Below are positions 46,083 to 58,854 of a DNA stretch of 64,000 nt, piece by piece. Numbering within the stretch: position 1 is the first letter of the stretch; each line of letters opens with the position of its first letter. Below the pieces are notes generated by a model that had not been told where the DNA came from, did not search any database, and saw only the letters and a program-made list of their open reading frames with translations. Made by a program: the position numbers and the translations under genes. The DNA comes from Pardosa pseudoannulata (taxonomy: Eukaryota; Arthropoda; Arachnida; Araneae; Lycosidae): the NCBI GenBank assembly GCA_032207245.1, contig CM063506.1, positions 12,515,939 through 12,579,938 on the forward strand. Reading direction: 5' to 3'.

Positions 46083-46850
46083 AGGGGTTTATAACTGAAC
46101 ATTTCCCTGAGCATCAATTTTCTTGACTTGTATTTTGGATATGAGGAGAAAATTTTGATATGTCAACGATATGATATAAATGATTAATTAATCGAAATTT
46201 ATACATATCAATTTTATTTGTCGCTGAAATTTTATACTGTTTATGTCTAAAAGCTAAAGATATTTATAATCTTTAGGGGTTTATAACTGGACATTTCCCT
46301 AAGCATCAATTTTCTTGACTTGTATTTTGGATATGAGGAGAAAATATTAAAATGTCAACGATATGATATAAATGACTAATTAATCGAAATTTATACATAT
46401 CAATTTTATCTGTCGCTGAAATTTTATACTGTTTATGTCTAAAAGCTAAAGATGTTTATAATCTTTAGGGGCTTATAACTGGACATTTCCCTGAGCATCA
46501 ATTTTCTTGACTTGTATTTTGGATATGAGGAGAAAATTTTGATATGTCAACGATACAATATAAATGACTAATTAATCGAAATTTATACATTTCAATTTTA
46601 TCTGTCGCTGAAATTTTATACTGTTTATGTCTAAAAGCTAAGGATGTTTATAATATTTAGGGGCTTATAACTGGACATTTCCCTGCGCATCAATTTTCTT
46701 GACTTGTATTTTGGATATGAGGAGAAAATATTAAAATGTCAACGATATGATATAAATGACTAATTAATCGAAATTTATCCATATCAATTTTATTTGTCGC
46801 TGAGATTTTATACTGTTTATGTCTAAAAGCTAAAGCTGTTTATAATCTTT
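46083..46850. repeat. Tandem array, four units of 192 bp
   Basis: Units start at 46083, 46275, 46467 and 46659 with AGGGG(T/C)TTATAACTG and share TTGACTTGTATTTTGGATAT and TTAATCGAAATTTAT. Spacing is exactly 192 bp each time; differences are scattered substitutions. Not coding. Short satellite-like array. Confidence 0.95.
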
Positions 46851-49800
46851 AATTAAAAATTTTTTAATGCCAATAAATGAGCAATATGTTTAATTCAATT
46901 ACTAAAAATAGTGTTATAAAGCCATTTTTGCGATTGAGATGGAATTGTAGATCAAATAGACTTTGAGGTGATAAAAACGTGCACAGAACTAAAAGTTGAG
47001 AAAAAAAAAGTCTTTTGCGATTTCATCATTTGGTTTTGGAATGTAATTTATTTCAACACCCTTAAAATGTAAAAAATGTACCAGTTGACAGTTACAGCTA
47101 TGCCTTGACAGATACAGCTATGCCTTAATTGATTTCTACTGTTTTGCATAACTTGATTATGAATTTTATGTTACGTTATATCTTTGTTTCTTAATATATG
47201 AGTTTCCATAATTTAAAATGATTTTATTTTTATTCAAATTAAAATATAATTCTTTCTTAAAAGGTATGCAATTGTAAATGCAGCCACAACTTGTCTTTTT
47301 ATACAGGGTGATGTAACCACTAGAAAAGATGCTTCTTTCAGAGAACTTGTGATCGTAATTTCTGAATTAGGAAAAGATGTAAAAATATTTCTTGTTGTTA
47401 TTCATTACAGTATGAAATTACTGGAACTAGTAAAAGATATGAAGATAAAAGAATCAGTTGAAAATAAAATTACAAATGTGTAATTTTATAGCAAACAGAT
47501 TGTCTAAAGAGAAAGTTAATAGTTCTAAAAGTTTTCAATCAGTACTCGTTATTTAAATTAGCTTTACTAAAGAGTATCGATATAGAGAAAGTGCATGTTT
47601 GTAAACAAATACGAGTGCTCATTACAACTCAACTTTTTGTTGGCAAAACATGGCTTGTTTTCACTGTATCTTATGAGCTTCGATATGGATCACATATACA
47701 ATAAAACTAAATTTTATCAACATCAAGGAAATATCAGAAACTGGTCATGTAATTCAAAATATTTTTTAACGCTTACAAAATTATTTTTTTGTAATTTAAA
47801 CACTTTACACAGTACTATTAAGTATCATAATCAAAGTATAACTACTTTGATTATATTAACATGCACAATAAACTATTACATAAATAAGAATCTAATAAAA
47901 ATGTGCAAAACCTGATCATTTTAAGGACAAAAAATAATTTAATTTTATGTAATCTATTACATTACAGTAAGGTTAACGTTTTATTACCATTCTGAAATTG
48001 TTTGCCGCAAATTCTCGAAGAAGAACTTGGAGTCCACTCTTGCCTTTTCAAAGATTTTATCCAAAGTATTCGCAATGTAGAATCTTTAGGAAAGCAATAA
48101 AATCCAATATTTTCACCTTTTTTTTAAACGCTTAGTACAGCCATACGTACAATAGCTTGTTACCATTTTCAGATAACTGACAAAATTAAAACCCCAATAA
48201 CAAGAACAATCCGTAGGAAATTCAACTGTTTTGCCAACGAGGAAGTTGAGCTGCAATTTTTGCTGCACCTGACGTCATGAGCTCATTCTCTATACAAATA
48301 CATTCTAAAATTAAGCCTATGTAGAAATGTAATATAATTCTTAATCAAGGCTGTTTTCAGCTAGTGGAATTTTGAATAAGATTCCCCTTCTAAAGTACTT
48401 TTAACTCTCCTTTAGTATATACATAAAGAAAAGTAGACAGATCCTAAATTTATATTCTATTGTATACATAATAGGTTTTAAGAACATAGTCATGTGATTG
48501 GAGATTTTCTTGGAGTTTCACAGAATTGTTGTGACCTCAGGAATCATGCGTACTTAATGTTCTTTATGGCTATGTATTTTGAACTATAACACTTGTGTCT
48601 CTTGCTTATATAGTAGTGACAAAGAAAATAGACAATGACTTAAAGTAATTTGATTTATTTTTATCTATGATATATTACAATTTATAATTTATCAACCATA
48701 TTTATATCTAAGAAATAAATTTCATATAAGTAATTTCTTTGAATTTTTTAACGTCTTATAAAAAGAAATTTAAAACATTGGATTTTTTTATAATGATAAA
48801 CATAACAGTATCCTATGTTTTGATTCAGATATAATTATTATCTTCAATTTTAAATAAAAACAAAATAGTTATTTCAGGAGCAAAGTATTTTCCCTGCTTA
48901 TTTAAATAATTTTATTCACAAAATCAAATCACAAAAAAAAACTTTACAAATGTACAGTAAATTATTTAAACATAAATTAATTTTTCCATTTACTTTCACA
49001 GTTTTATGTCATGGATTCCTTTTTCCACTTCTAGTAGAACGTTTTGAATTCGAATTTTTAAAAAAGATTTAAAGTTAATACCTTCCTCTTTACTATTTGA
49101 TTGTGAATGTATTACTCAACCGTAATAGAATCTAAAAATATATAACAGTCGCAAATAAATATAATAGTTAATCTTTTCACTTGAACTGTTTGAATTTAAA
49201 CAAAATTTTTTGTGGATAGTTAAAAATTTATATCAAATAATATCAGATATGATGTAATTTCATATCAAATAATAATCAGTAATGTTTTGCACTGCTAGCA
49301 ATATTAATCAGTACATTTGAAATACATTTTAAAGCTTATTTAAAGAAAGGAATAATCTAAATTCATAAAAAAAATCCAAATATCCACGTTCTACTATGAA
49401 ATATAAATTTTAAAAATTTGAAAGTTAGTAAGGGCACAATGACGAATAGTGTGAATTATACAATCATTATAAAATAATTATACAATTCTGCAAACATTTC
49501 AGTCCAGTTTTTTAACATCTTTGAAACAGTGTAATATAAAGGAACTTCTCCATAATATATACTATCCATTACTTACAATACTTTAAAAATCTCATATAAA
49601 TATAATACATATATAAATATATTTCATATTTGTAACATAAAACTACAGAAATAACTTAAGTAAAAAACAACTAGTAAAAATCTACATTTAAAATTAACGA
49701 ACTCATACATTGAGCTCCCAATAAACCGTTCTAATTAATTCAGGTAAATTAAGTTTACACACAGAAAAGGAAAATCAAAAAGTTCCAGATACCTTACAAA

Positions 49801-49946
49801 ATTACTTTTTTGGTAGGATTTAAATAAAAGTGTAAATTTTAAAATTATGCAGTTAAGGCGTTAAACTTAAGTAGAAGTCAAACTAAACTTTTCTTTTATA
49901 AATATATCTGTCTTTATAAAACATGTTATTACGATTAATATTTCTA
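46851..49946. other. AT-rich stretch, no gene seen
   Basis: Three kilobases of AT-rich DNA. The 106-codon plus-strand frame at 47595-47915 is Asn/Tyr/Lys/Ile-rich without recognisable motifs and I treat it as chance. A 22-bp repeat (GACAGATACAGCTATGCCTT-like) lies near 47090-47125. Confidence 0.45.
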
Positions 49947-50774
49947 CAGTAGAACCTCTTTTTAACTGCCCAACGATACAACGACCCCTTCGTTAGAACG
50001 ACCATCTTAAAATGTCCCAATTATTTTACCATAGGAATAATATTAATTTTGAATCATTACAACGACCCCAAGCGTATTATTTTTCGTTAGAGCGACCACC
50101 AATTATAGACCGCAGAACTCATGAGCAAGTGGGCTATTTTAAAATTATTGTACTGTGGTGCAACTTTAAGAAACTTGTACTCCTCTCTTTGTGTCTGCTT
50201 AAAGGGACCCTTTCGTGACGTACGACATTGATGTCCTAGGTAGATGACACTCCAGACACTAATGAAATGACCCATCTCCTCAGTGTAAAATTTCAGGATA
50301 TTCAATTATCTTTTGATGGGTTTGTTACGGTAGACGAAACTTTACAGTGCTGCGAAGAAAATTTGAATGAGGACAATTTTATTGCCCGTATTACCGGAAG
50401 TGGAGAAATCTGCGTTTCCGACGACGGAGAAGAAATCGTCCAAGCTTTTGAAAAAGTGAATGAAAAAGAAGCCTTCAATGTAATCAATGCCTTGCGTCAA
50501 TAGTTTGAAGGACAATTTAATTTTGAAGATATTCTTCAAAATCTAACGGATATGGAATCAGTGATAATGAAAAATTCCCAAATGAACTTGAAACAGGCGT
50601 CAATCAGACTTTTTTTCAAAAATTCAGTAATGGAAATACAAATAAATAGAAGTGTTCTCTAGGTATATACTTTTACATCATTTCTTTGCTCAATTTTTTT
50701 ATTATATTTTCAATTCGTTACAAAAACCATATGATGTTAGTCCCACAGGGAGTCGTTATACCGAGGTTCTACTG
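49947..50774 (+). mobile_element. Tigger/pogo deletion derivative (828 bp)
   Basis: TA (49945-49946, 50775-50776) flanks ends CAGTAGAACCTCTTTTTAAC and (reverse complement) CAGTAGAACCTCGGTATAAC. Subterminal CGTTAGA(A/G)CGACC motifs recur on the left. The interior keeps only the 3' end of the transposase. Confidence 0.88.
50267..50630 (+). pseudogene. Tigger transposase C-terminal tail
   Basis: An acidic segment (FVTVDETLQCCEENLNEDNF, then SDDGEEIVQAFEKVNEKEA, NVINALRQ) ends at a TAG (50501-50503). In the same frame it resumes with FEGQFNFEDILQNLTDMESV and a KQASIRLFF-like end. This matches the tail of Tigger transposases (DEDI..., EAL..L..., SLKQT.ITDFF). The DNA-binding and DDE domains are deleted. 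Confidence 0.65.
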
Positions 50775-50776
50775 TA

Positions 50777-51469
50777 TTATACATACAATGATTATACATC
50801 CACCTAATTTACGATTATTCCTGTCACGTTATCGATATTCTAACAGTCTTATTCCACCCTTCTTTTCTATATACAAATAATTCTTGACTGGTTTATTGGG
50901 AGCGCATAGTACTGAGTTCTGAAAAGGACGTTTTCGTGTTGACTTTGGTCAAGAGTTGTACTTCGCTGTGTTATTATGTGCGAACAAAATATTCAGAGGT
51001 AGTTTAAAATGAGGCAATAAAAACTCCTTATTATTTGATATCCTTGAATCAAAATAAAAACAACAAAGTGTTAACTCATTAGCCGAGAGAGGTCCATGCT
51101 TTAAATTGCGTGAAATAAGTCCAGGTGCAAGCTTTACCTTCGACAACTGTCATTAGTCTTGTTGCTCAGTCAAATAAAATATTTCAGGCATTAATGAAAA
51201 GGCATCCTTAAAAGATCTTTCTCTCTCGGTTTCATACATATGTACATATATTATGTTTAGAGAAATTGATATGAATACGTAATTACCGGAATAATGCGCG
51301 TTTCGAAGACGAATGTATGTTTTTAGTTACGATCTTTTGCAAATGTAGAGTTGACAGTGCCATACCCAGTGTGTGTGTGTGTTGGGGGGGGGGGGCTTAC
51401 AAAGAAGTTTATGCACTCAGCAAGATTTTTTTTCTTGAAATTTCAGGATAATTCCTTTATTATATACTA
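50777..51469. other. Unassigned stretch with GT and G runs
   Basis: A (GT)n run followed by about 12 Gs is at 51371-51397. No gene recognised. Confidence 0.4.
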
Positions 51470-52385
51470 CTAGCATATAGCCCGTCATATGACGGGATCG
51501 TAAAATTTTTAATTTCCCAGAATTGTAAAGTACCCTATAAGGCAGGTAAAAAATGGATTGTTTTTTGGCTGAGAACTATCTGGTACGCGCTCAATAATTT
51601 GTTTATCTTTACTGACCGCATGTTAGTTGCTCACCTTAATTTGTATTGTCATATCACGTGATAGGATGGACAGCAGAGATTTTAATATTGACAGTGATTA
51701 TTTGGCGGTATATATGAATGATGTCCAAAATTTAGAGAATCGATTGCATACTGTGTGGTAATGTATAAAAGACAAACACACAAACGGATAAACTTCTTCA
51801 TATTCAAACATATATAACTTAGGGCTAAATATTTACCAGTACGTGAAATAGACTCCTAGACTTGTATGAAATGAATTTGTTGTTAATACCGGTGATAAAA
51901 TTTTCATTGCAACAAAAAATAATCAATGATTAAATTTAAAATTATCACATATGTGCCTAATCTATTATTTAAGCCAAATATAAAAGAAAATTATTTACGT
52001 AATATCTAAATTACGTGATAAAATGTATAAAAATAATGCAGACGATATTTAAATAATTTAAAATAAGAAATGATTAAATGAGATGGTTTAAGGGATGACG
52101 TCATAAGACTAGAAAAAATGCTATTTTCATTTACTTATAATGTGATAAATTGATGAATTTAATCATCGCCTGCTTTTAACAAGGGAAAAATAGGGCTTGA
52201 AATAATGGCATTAAACGATCGAAAAGGCGGGAAGGGGTGGATTTCAAACGTTTTTGAACTCGCTTTGAATTTTGCTAACCCTAACTCATGAAAATCCAAT
52301 ATGGCCTCTATCCATTCCAGGTCCAACCGCTTCATAAATTCGAGGACAGACGGACAGCCAACATAAACTATTATTATATAGGGGA
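51470..52385 (-). mobile_element. Candidate non-autonomous Helitron
   Basis: Read on the minus strand it starts 5'-TCCCCTATATAATAATAG directly after an A. It ends with the perfect 16-bp hairpin CCCGTCATATGACGGG (51481-51496), seven bases, and CTAG-3' followed by T. The TC start, the 3' hairpin a few bases before CTRR, and insertion between A and T without duplication are the Helitron rules. No Rep/helicase gene is inside. A palindromic core is short and chance is possible. Confidence 0.5.
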
Positions 52386-53552
52386 TTCTAGGTGTTCAAA
52401 ACTTTAAAAAAATTAACTTTTTTTTCTTCTAGTGCTAATTTTCTTTTCACCGTGAATAGAAAAAATGATTATCTCTACAGAAATTCCTTGAAAAAAGACT
52501 AGAAAATTTTTTTTTTCTGAAATTCCTCTGTGTCAGTATTCGTAGACGAAGAGATGTACTTATATTCAATACTTATAAGTGTGATATTTAATTATGTTAT
52601 ATATTTTGAAGTATTAATTTAGATTTTAAGAAAGGATTTTCATTAAAACCTTTTTTATATGCAATCATATTAAGGAAAAATTGTGAATCTATATAGAAGT
52701 ATTGCTACTAAATCGTACTGAAACAAATTACAATGATTGTGCATGTATTTATATATGTATATATAAATTTTACAGAATTTTTTTGGTGTTACAACTGTTA
52801 AATATTAATATTAAATTTTATGTTTTTAAATTAAAAAGTAATAAAAATACATAATTGGCTGAATCTAATTGAGCAATACCCCCCCTCCCATACACACACA
52901 CACACTCATGGAACGGCACTGAAGTTACCTGTAAATAAAATATTGCCACTTTTTAGAGAAAAATAATTACTGCTGCATTATTTTTGACTCGGAAGAAATT
53001 GTCTTAGTTATCCACTACCATTGATATGGAAGAATTTTTTTAATTACTCAGTTATTTAAATTAAAACATGGCTTAATTCTTGATTAAATTTAGTGATTCA
53101 TTGAATCTATGAAAAATAAATTATGAATACGTATTCATATCTGAGGTCAAAATGTCATAACATATAATACACAAGTTTTCATTTTAAAGCTAGGTTTGGC
53201 ATGATCAAATATGTTTAAAGCATTCAAAAGTAACGTCGTATAGGATAACGTTGTCCACCTCCAGAGTAAATATTTCTTTCACCGGTTCGGCACAATAAAA
53301 CGTTGGTTTTGACTTTGAAGAATCTGGAAAGAAGAAAAGAGACATTATGTAGCGAGGAAATAAATGTCAAATAAATTTTACTTATTATACATTTTTTCCA
53401 TAAATATAAAACAATGACTAAAATATAGTATCCCCTCGTTATATCCCACTTATCTGTAAGACAAGCAAACAGGGTCGGATTAAACAACTTTAGGTCTTAG
53501 GATATTTCCTTCATAATGGATCCCTCCCTCTCCGACAAGAAAGAGCATAAAC

Positions 53553-53624
<72 letters not shown>

Positions 53625-53902
53625 AAACAAGACTAAATAATGTAAAAAGTAAATCAAATCTTATTTTTTAAGGGGACACATCACCTTTAAACCTTTAAAA
53701 ATTCGATTTTTTTCATTTTTATTTATTTAAAATATCTGCCCAATTCTGAACCATTTAAAACAAACCCTATTGGAACATTTGAATTAGAACTTATAAAACT
53801 GTAAATCTTTGCATTCACTATCATACTTTTTAAGGTAACTTTAAATGCATTTTACCGAAAATTGTGTCAACTTGCATACTCTGTACATAATAAACATATG
53901 CA
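52386..53902. other. AT-rich stretch with a TA microsatellite
   Basis: (AT)n at 53557-53622. No gene recognised; the 87-codon minus-strand frame at 53224-53487 has no known motif. Confidence 0.45.
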
Positions 53903-53914
53903 TATACTGATTTC

Positions 53915-54090
53915 GCCGAACAATGGCCGATTGGTTAGGGTGCTGGCCTTCGGAACCGGTGTTCGTGGGTTCGAATCACACTGTGGCATGGATGTTCGTA
54001 GCTGTTCGGAATCGGCTTTAAGCAGTAGGTCCCGGTCTCATTAACCCTCGTGTTGCAAAAAAGTAGACCGTAGCTCTCCAAACCTAACCG
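53915..54090 (+). mobile_element. tRNA-derived SINE, family 1, with 12-bp target duplication
   Basis: GCCGAACAATGGCCGATTGG head (A-box 53924-53934), B-box GGTTCGAATCA (53968-53978), the family 1 body and a short CCAAACCTAACC tail. Flanked by TATACTGATTTC (53903-53914) and TATATTGATTTC (54091-54102), one mismatch. Confidence 0.92.
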
Positions 54091-54135
54091 TATATTGATT
54101 TCAAATTTTCAAATACATTCGTGCGATGAAACTCT

Positions 54136-54503
54136 GCTAACTTTTTTTTATTTAAAAAAAAATTTCATTTAATATTTATAGTATTTGAAATGAATTGTTA
54201 AATACTAGTTTAGCTTTTTTTTATAGTTCACTCCCTTGATGTAATATTTTTGAGAATTTAAAATAATGAAAATGGTGGAGAATTATAGCTTATGATTCTT
54301 TTTTACAAAAGCGCCAAAATTATTAACTTTTTTCATTTAAAAAAAATTTCATTTAATATTTATAGTATTTGAAATGAATTGTTAAACATTAGTTTAGCTT
54401 TTTTTGATAGTTCACTCCTTTGATGTAATATTTCTGAGAATTTAAAATAATGAAAATGGTGGAGATTTATAGCTTATTATTCTTTTTTACAAAAACTCAA
54501 AAT
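54136..54503. repeat. 184-bp direct tandem duplication
   Basis: Two copies offset by 184 bp share TTTCATTTAATATTTATAGT, GATAGTTCACTCC-like and AATGAAAATGGTGGAGA blocks with few differences. Non-coding. Confidence 0.85.
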
Positions 54504-55255
54504 TATTAAAGAAACTCTTTTTGTAATGTTGAAAGTCTGTGCAAAGTATGTCAGAAAAAAATTAAAAATTCTTTAAACAAGCTCTAACTGTTCCCTTTAT
54601 ATAAAAAGTTCTTATTTTTTAGAAACAAAGCAAATTCAGCATAACTAATTAAATAAAAATAGAGAACCAATTCTAAAAATTTCATGTGCTTACGATAATT
54701 ATAAAAGATACGATAACGCGAAAAATAAGAAAAAAAAATCATCCATTTAACACTAAATCTACCAAGACTGGCAAATGACTCCATTTTTGTCCTTATAAAA
54801 AAATGTCTGGTAGTTTTAGTGTTAAAGTTGCTCAAAGGTGATGTATCCATAAATAAAAAATATTCAATATAGAACATTTTGAACAGCTTGTTTATAAATT
54901 TACAAAATGAATTTATTTTATTAAATGTCTAACAGAAGGAAGTATATAAATACGAATTATCTTTGTTTAAAAATTCAGTTTTTTAGTCTTTAATTCAGTA
55001 AAATTATCAATTACTTGATCATAATTAATGTTATTCACAGCATTTTACTGGATGTATAATCATTTACAATATACAGTTGTTCAACAGAAATGAACAAATA
55101 CTAATTAATGAATCTTTTAAAATAGCAGTTTGAATGGGTCTTGGACGTTAGTCTCATTTGTCTAAGCGATGATGCGCCCAAGCAAAATGCCCGATACATC
55201 GGGGGTGGGGGTGGGGATAATATGATAAAAGTTTTACTTTTATGAACATATGCAT
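54504..55255. other. AT-rich stretch, no gene seen
   Basis: A pair of complementary 13-18 bp blocks around 54749-54826 (AACACTAAA-CTACCA / GGTAGTTTTAGTGTT) may be the ends of a short MITE. No gene recognised. Confidence 0.35.
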
Positions 55256-55259
55256 TTAA

Positions 55260-55828
55260 CCCCTTCCGGTAAAATGACGAGTCTAGCTCGTCATTAGTTT
55301 TTCATTCCATACCGCACAATGACGAGCTACATTCGTCATGCGACTAAAGTTACTGTTAAATATGATAATTAATTTAGTTTAAAATTTCTAGTGTACTGAA
55401 TTTGGCAACACTTTTATCACTTGTGAAAATCACAAGTCACTATTGCACATTGTTTACTTAGAATTTCTTGGTACAAGTCATTGCCAAATTAATGAGTCAG
55501 AATAAAAGAAAACCTACTAAGAAATGCCGTGTGTGTTACAAGAATCAAATTAAAAGTGAGACTACTTGGCGGTGTAAACAATTAAGAATTCCTTTGCACT
55601 TTGTTTTGAAAAGTACCACTAGCTTGAACACTATTATCTGTATTCCTTATTAATGTTTTGCTTTGATATTTTCTTAATTTTACTGTTTCTGATATTATTT
55701 AACACTATGTAAAAAGTGGATTTTAATTAAGAATATGTAAGAATTGTAAAATGAAACAAGTTTTTTAAATAAAAATTAAATGGTTATTTCATGCACAGTT
55801 TTTCATTATTAAATCATACCGGAAGGGG
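55260..55828 (+). mobile_element. piggyBac internally deleted element (569 bp)
   Basis: TTAA at 55256-55259 and 55829-55832 flank a perfect 12-bp inverted repeat CCCCTTCCGGTA / TACCGGAAGGGG. Directly inside the left end is a palindrome AATGACGAGTCTAGCTCGTC-ATT and, 20 bp on, a second AATGACGA...TCGTCAT pair. A remnant of the transposase C-terminus is retained. Confidence 0.88.
55489..55653 (+). pseudogene. piggyBac transposase C-terminal Cys-rich domain remnant
   Basis: The frame contains KPTKKCRVCYKNQIKSETTW followed by RCK, matching the first knuckles of the Cys-rich domain that ends piggyBac transposases (K.C.VC.....R.ET.W.C..C). The later Cys/His pairs are lost and the frame ends early at 55651-55653. 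The catalytic DDD domain is deleted, so the element can only move in trans. Confidence 0.65.
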
Positions 55829-56333
55829 TTAAAATACAATAATGAAATGAGTAGTGTAATTGCAGTAATAAAAAAATCGCTTGAAGTTCAGAGACATTTC
55901 CTGTAACTTTTCATTTTATGGATGGATACATATCTGTATTCACACTTTTCATTCAGTAATATGTATGTTGAAAAAGAAGGACAAAGAAAAATCGTGATAT
56001 AACGAGGGGCTATTGGTTTTTATTTGGAATCAAAATATGAAATTATTACTTTGATAAATAGTATGGATTGTTCGCAAAGAATGAAATAAAGTTGTCACTG
56101 GAAAAAGATTTTTAAAAAATTACTAGAACAGGAATCTTTTACAGATATTTACTCCAGTAGGTGTGTCTCACTTCGAGAATTAGCTTGTAAAAATCTTTGA
56201 ATTTTAAAAAGGAATGATATTTTGACAAAGTGTTTTAAGTGCTTAGTTGTATTTTATTTCTTATTACTACTTCACATGTGCTTACTTATTATCTTTTTAA
56301 ATTAATTTGGGTTATATCGTGGGGCTCTTTTAA

Positions 56334-56977
56334 CACTTGGCATGCGGGTATACTTCATCGCCAACTTACGCGTGCAGAGGGCGTTTTTTCGTGAATCGCG
56401 CGAAAGTTTAGTTATTCAGAAAAATCACAGTAAATCGAAAACTACTTTGTTTTTATGAACGAAACTTTTTTTATTTTACACTTTAATATATACTGTATGA
56501 TTATTACAAACACAAAACAACAATAACAACAAAAAACAATATTTTTACGAAATCACAAAAATAAACGATTTTTAAAATTAAAGTCCGATAATCTGCGCAT
56601 ATTTCTTCATTACTATCTTTGTCACAAAGGCTCATTTTATCAATTTTATATTCAACAATAAAAAACCAAGTTTCAAATTGACAAAACACGACTTGCACGT
56701 CCTGGAGCTAGGAATTCCATTGAACACGAAATAACGCAACAAAAGACCGAGTAACTCGACAATCATAACTTGTGGAAAGAAAAAATGCAAAGCGTTGCAT
56801 AGCAACGCAAACAACACTCATATAATGTCACATATACATAGAACTATACATATTCAGTAGATTTGTGGTGGTTATGGGGTATCCACCCCAAATCTACTAA
56901 ATACGTATTTTTACGTGACCCGCGCTCCAGTGACAGACTGCAAAAAACGTAAAAATACGTTGACCGGATGCGAAGTG
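56334..56977. mobile_element. piggyBac-type MITE, copy 1
   Basis: TTAA at 56330-56333 and 56978-56981 flank ends CACTTGGCATGCGG and (reverse complement) CACTTCGCATCCGG. Internal palindromes: AGTAGATTTG..GGTGG pairing with CCACC.CAAATCTACT (56856-56898), and ACGTATTTTTACGT (56903-56916) pairing with ACGTAAAAATACGT (56947-56960). Minus-strand open frames are not recognised; here one is cut by a one-base deletion relative to copy 2. Confidence 0.75.
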
Positions 56978-58209
56978 TTAATTTACGCTCACGTGATATG
57001 AAAATACCAGTAGGAAACCAATAGTGTTTATAATACCAATATTATGAGGGAATTTTCTAGCTAAAATTAAAACTGTCAGGGCGTTCTATCATATTGAGTA
57101 CCATTTAGGGTATTAGAATTTGCTTTACTCAGCCATAAGAGTTTTTGCCAAATCTTAATTTATTACTTAATCGCAAAATATTAAAAAAAACATAAGAAAA
57201 TAAAATTCCATAAAAGTATTAAAACACGTATTAATTTTTATTAAGATCTTTAAATTGTGCTTTGAAAATGTAATTGTGCCTGTCAAAAATATTTTCTTTA
57301 TAACTATTTTGAATTTGTGATACGTCTGTAAATCTGTATTATTAAATGCCAGTAAATGCTTTGAATTCATGAAGTCCTTTTTCTTAAGTTATTTAAAATT
57401 TAACTTAAAGATCTTTTCCCCATCCATTCCTATTTTCCCGTGTAAGATAAATTGTGAGTAGCTAGAGAACATAGAATATGATCTAGAAGGCTTAGCCTAT
57501 GTGGTTCAAATAACTTCCCCTTTCTTGGAACGATATAGAATTATGTTGTATTATTATTATTACAATAGTTGTATTCCGTTTTTTTTCTTCTGCGTTTATT
57601 ACACATTTAAAAAAAATCTCCTTTTGACCGTGCAAAAATTATCATTCATCTTCTATATGTACACGTAACAAGGCACGTACCTCGGATTTTTTTAGAGAGA
57701 GTTGCTACAAACTAAAGCGTAGCAATTTTAAAAATCTTTACAGGACATACTATAAGAAATAGAAAATGTACCTGAAGTCAAAATATTCTATTTTAAATAA
57801 TTACTTTATTAACCATTGTTGCTTTCACTAATTTTTTACAAATGTTAAAACTAAGAAACATTAAAAAAAATTAAATTTAATTAAACATATAAATAAAGAG
57901 ATTATAAATTAAAATTTTATTTTTTATTAATTCCTTGCCAATTCACCAATTCCATGATATGTGTTGACTTTAGTAGTTCCACGAATATTTAATTAATCTA
58001 AAAAGACGTTCTTAGACTACCGTGTGTCTCAAATAGGCTTTCACCTTTCATTAAGTTAAACTTTCGCTTATTCGGAGGGTTAAAAAGGAATGATATTTTG
58101 ACAAAGTGTTTTAAGTGCTTAGTTGTATTTTATTTCTTATTACTACTTCACATGTGCTTACTTATTATCTTTTTAAATTAATTTGGGTTATATCGTGGGG
58201 CTCTTTTAA

Positions 58210-58854
58210 CACTTGGCATGCGGGTATACTTCATCGCCAACTTACGCGTGCAGCGGGCGTTTTTTCGTGAATCGCGCGAAAGTTTAGTTATTCAGAAAAA
58301 TCACAGTAAATCGAAAACTACTTTGTTTTTATGAACGAAACTTTTTTTATTTTACACTTTAATATATACTGTATGATTATTACAAACACAAAACAACAAT
58401 AACAACAAAAAACAATATTTTTACGAAATCACAAAAATAAACGATTTTTAAAATTAAAGTCCGATAATCTGCGCATATTTCTTCATTACTATCTTTGTCA
58501 CAAAGGCTCATTTTATCAATTTTATATTCAACAATAAAAAAACCAAGTTTCAAATTGACAAAACACGACTTGCACGTCCTGGAGCTAGGAATTCCATTGA
58601 ACACGAAATAACGCAACAAAAGACCGAGTAACTCGACAATCATAACTTGTGGAAAGAAAAAATGCAAAGCGTTGCATAGCAACGCAAACAACACTCATAT
58701 AATGTCACATATACATAGAACTATACATATTCAGTAGATTTGTGGTGGTTATGGGGTATCCACCCCAAATCTACTAAATACGTATTTTTACGTGACCCGC
58801 GCTCTAGTGACAGACTGCAAAAAACGTAAAAATACGTTGACCGGATGCGAAGTG
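58210..58854. mobile_element. piggyBac-type MITE, copy 2
   Basis: Same element as 56334-56977 within the second duplication copy (TTAA at 58206-58209 and 58855-58858). Its minus-strand 104-codon frame (58380-58694) is uninterrupted, with hydrophobic stretches and a central Cys-containing part. I do not recognise it and it may be chance. Confidence 0.75.

Noticed and set aside
46083..46850. CRISPR-like array
   Set aside because: Units are contiguous 192-bp tandem repeats without unique spacers, in a eukaryotic genome.
47595..47915. 106-codon plus-strand frame
   Set aside because: Low-complexity AT-driven composition, no motif, no splice or promoter context.
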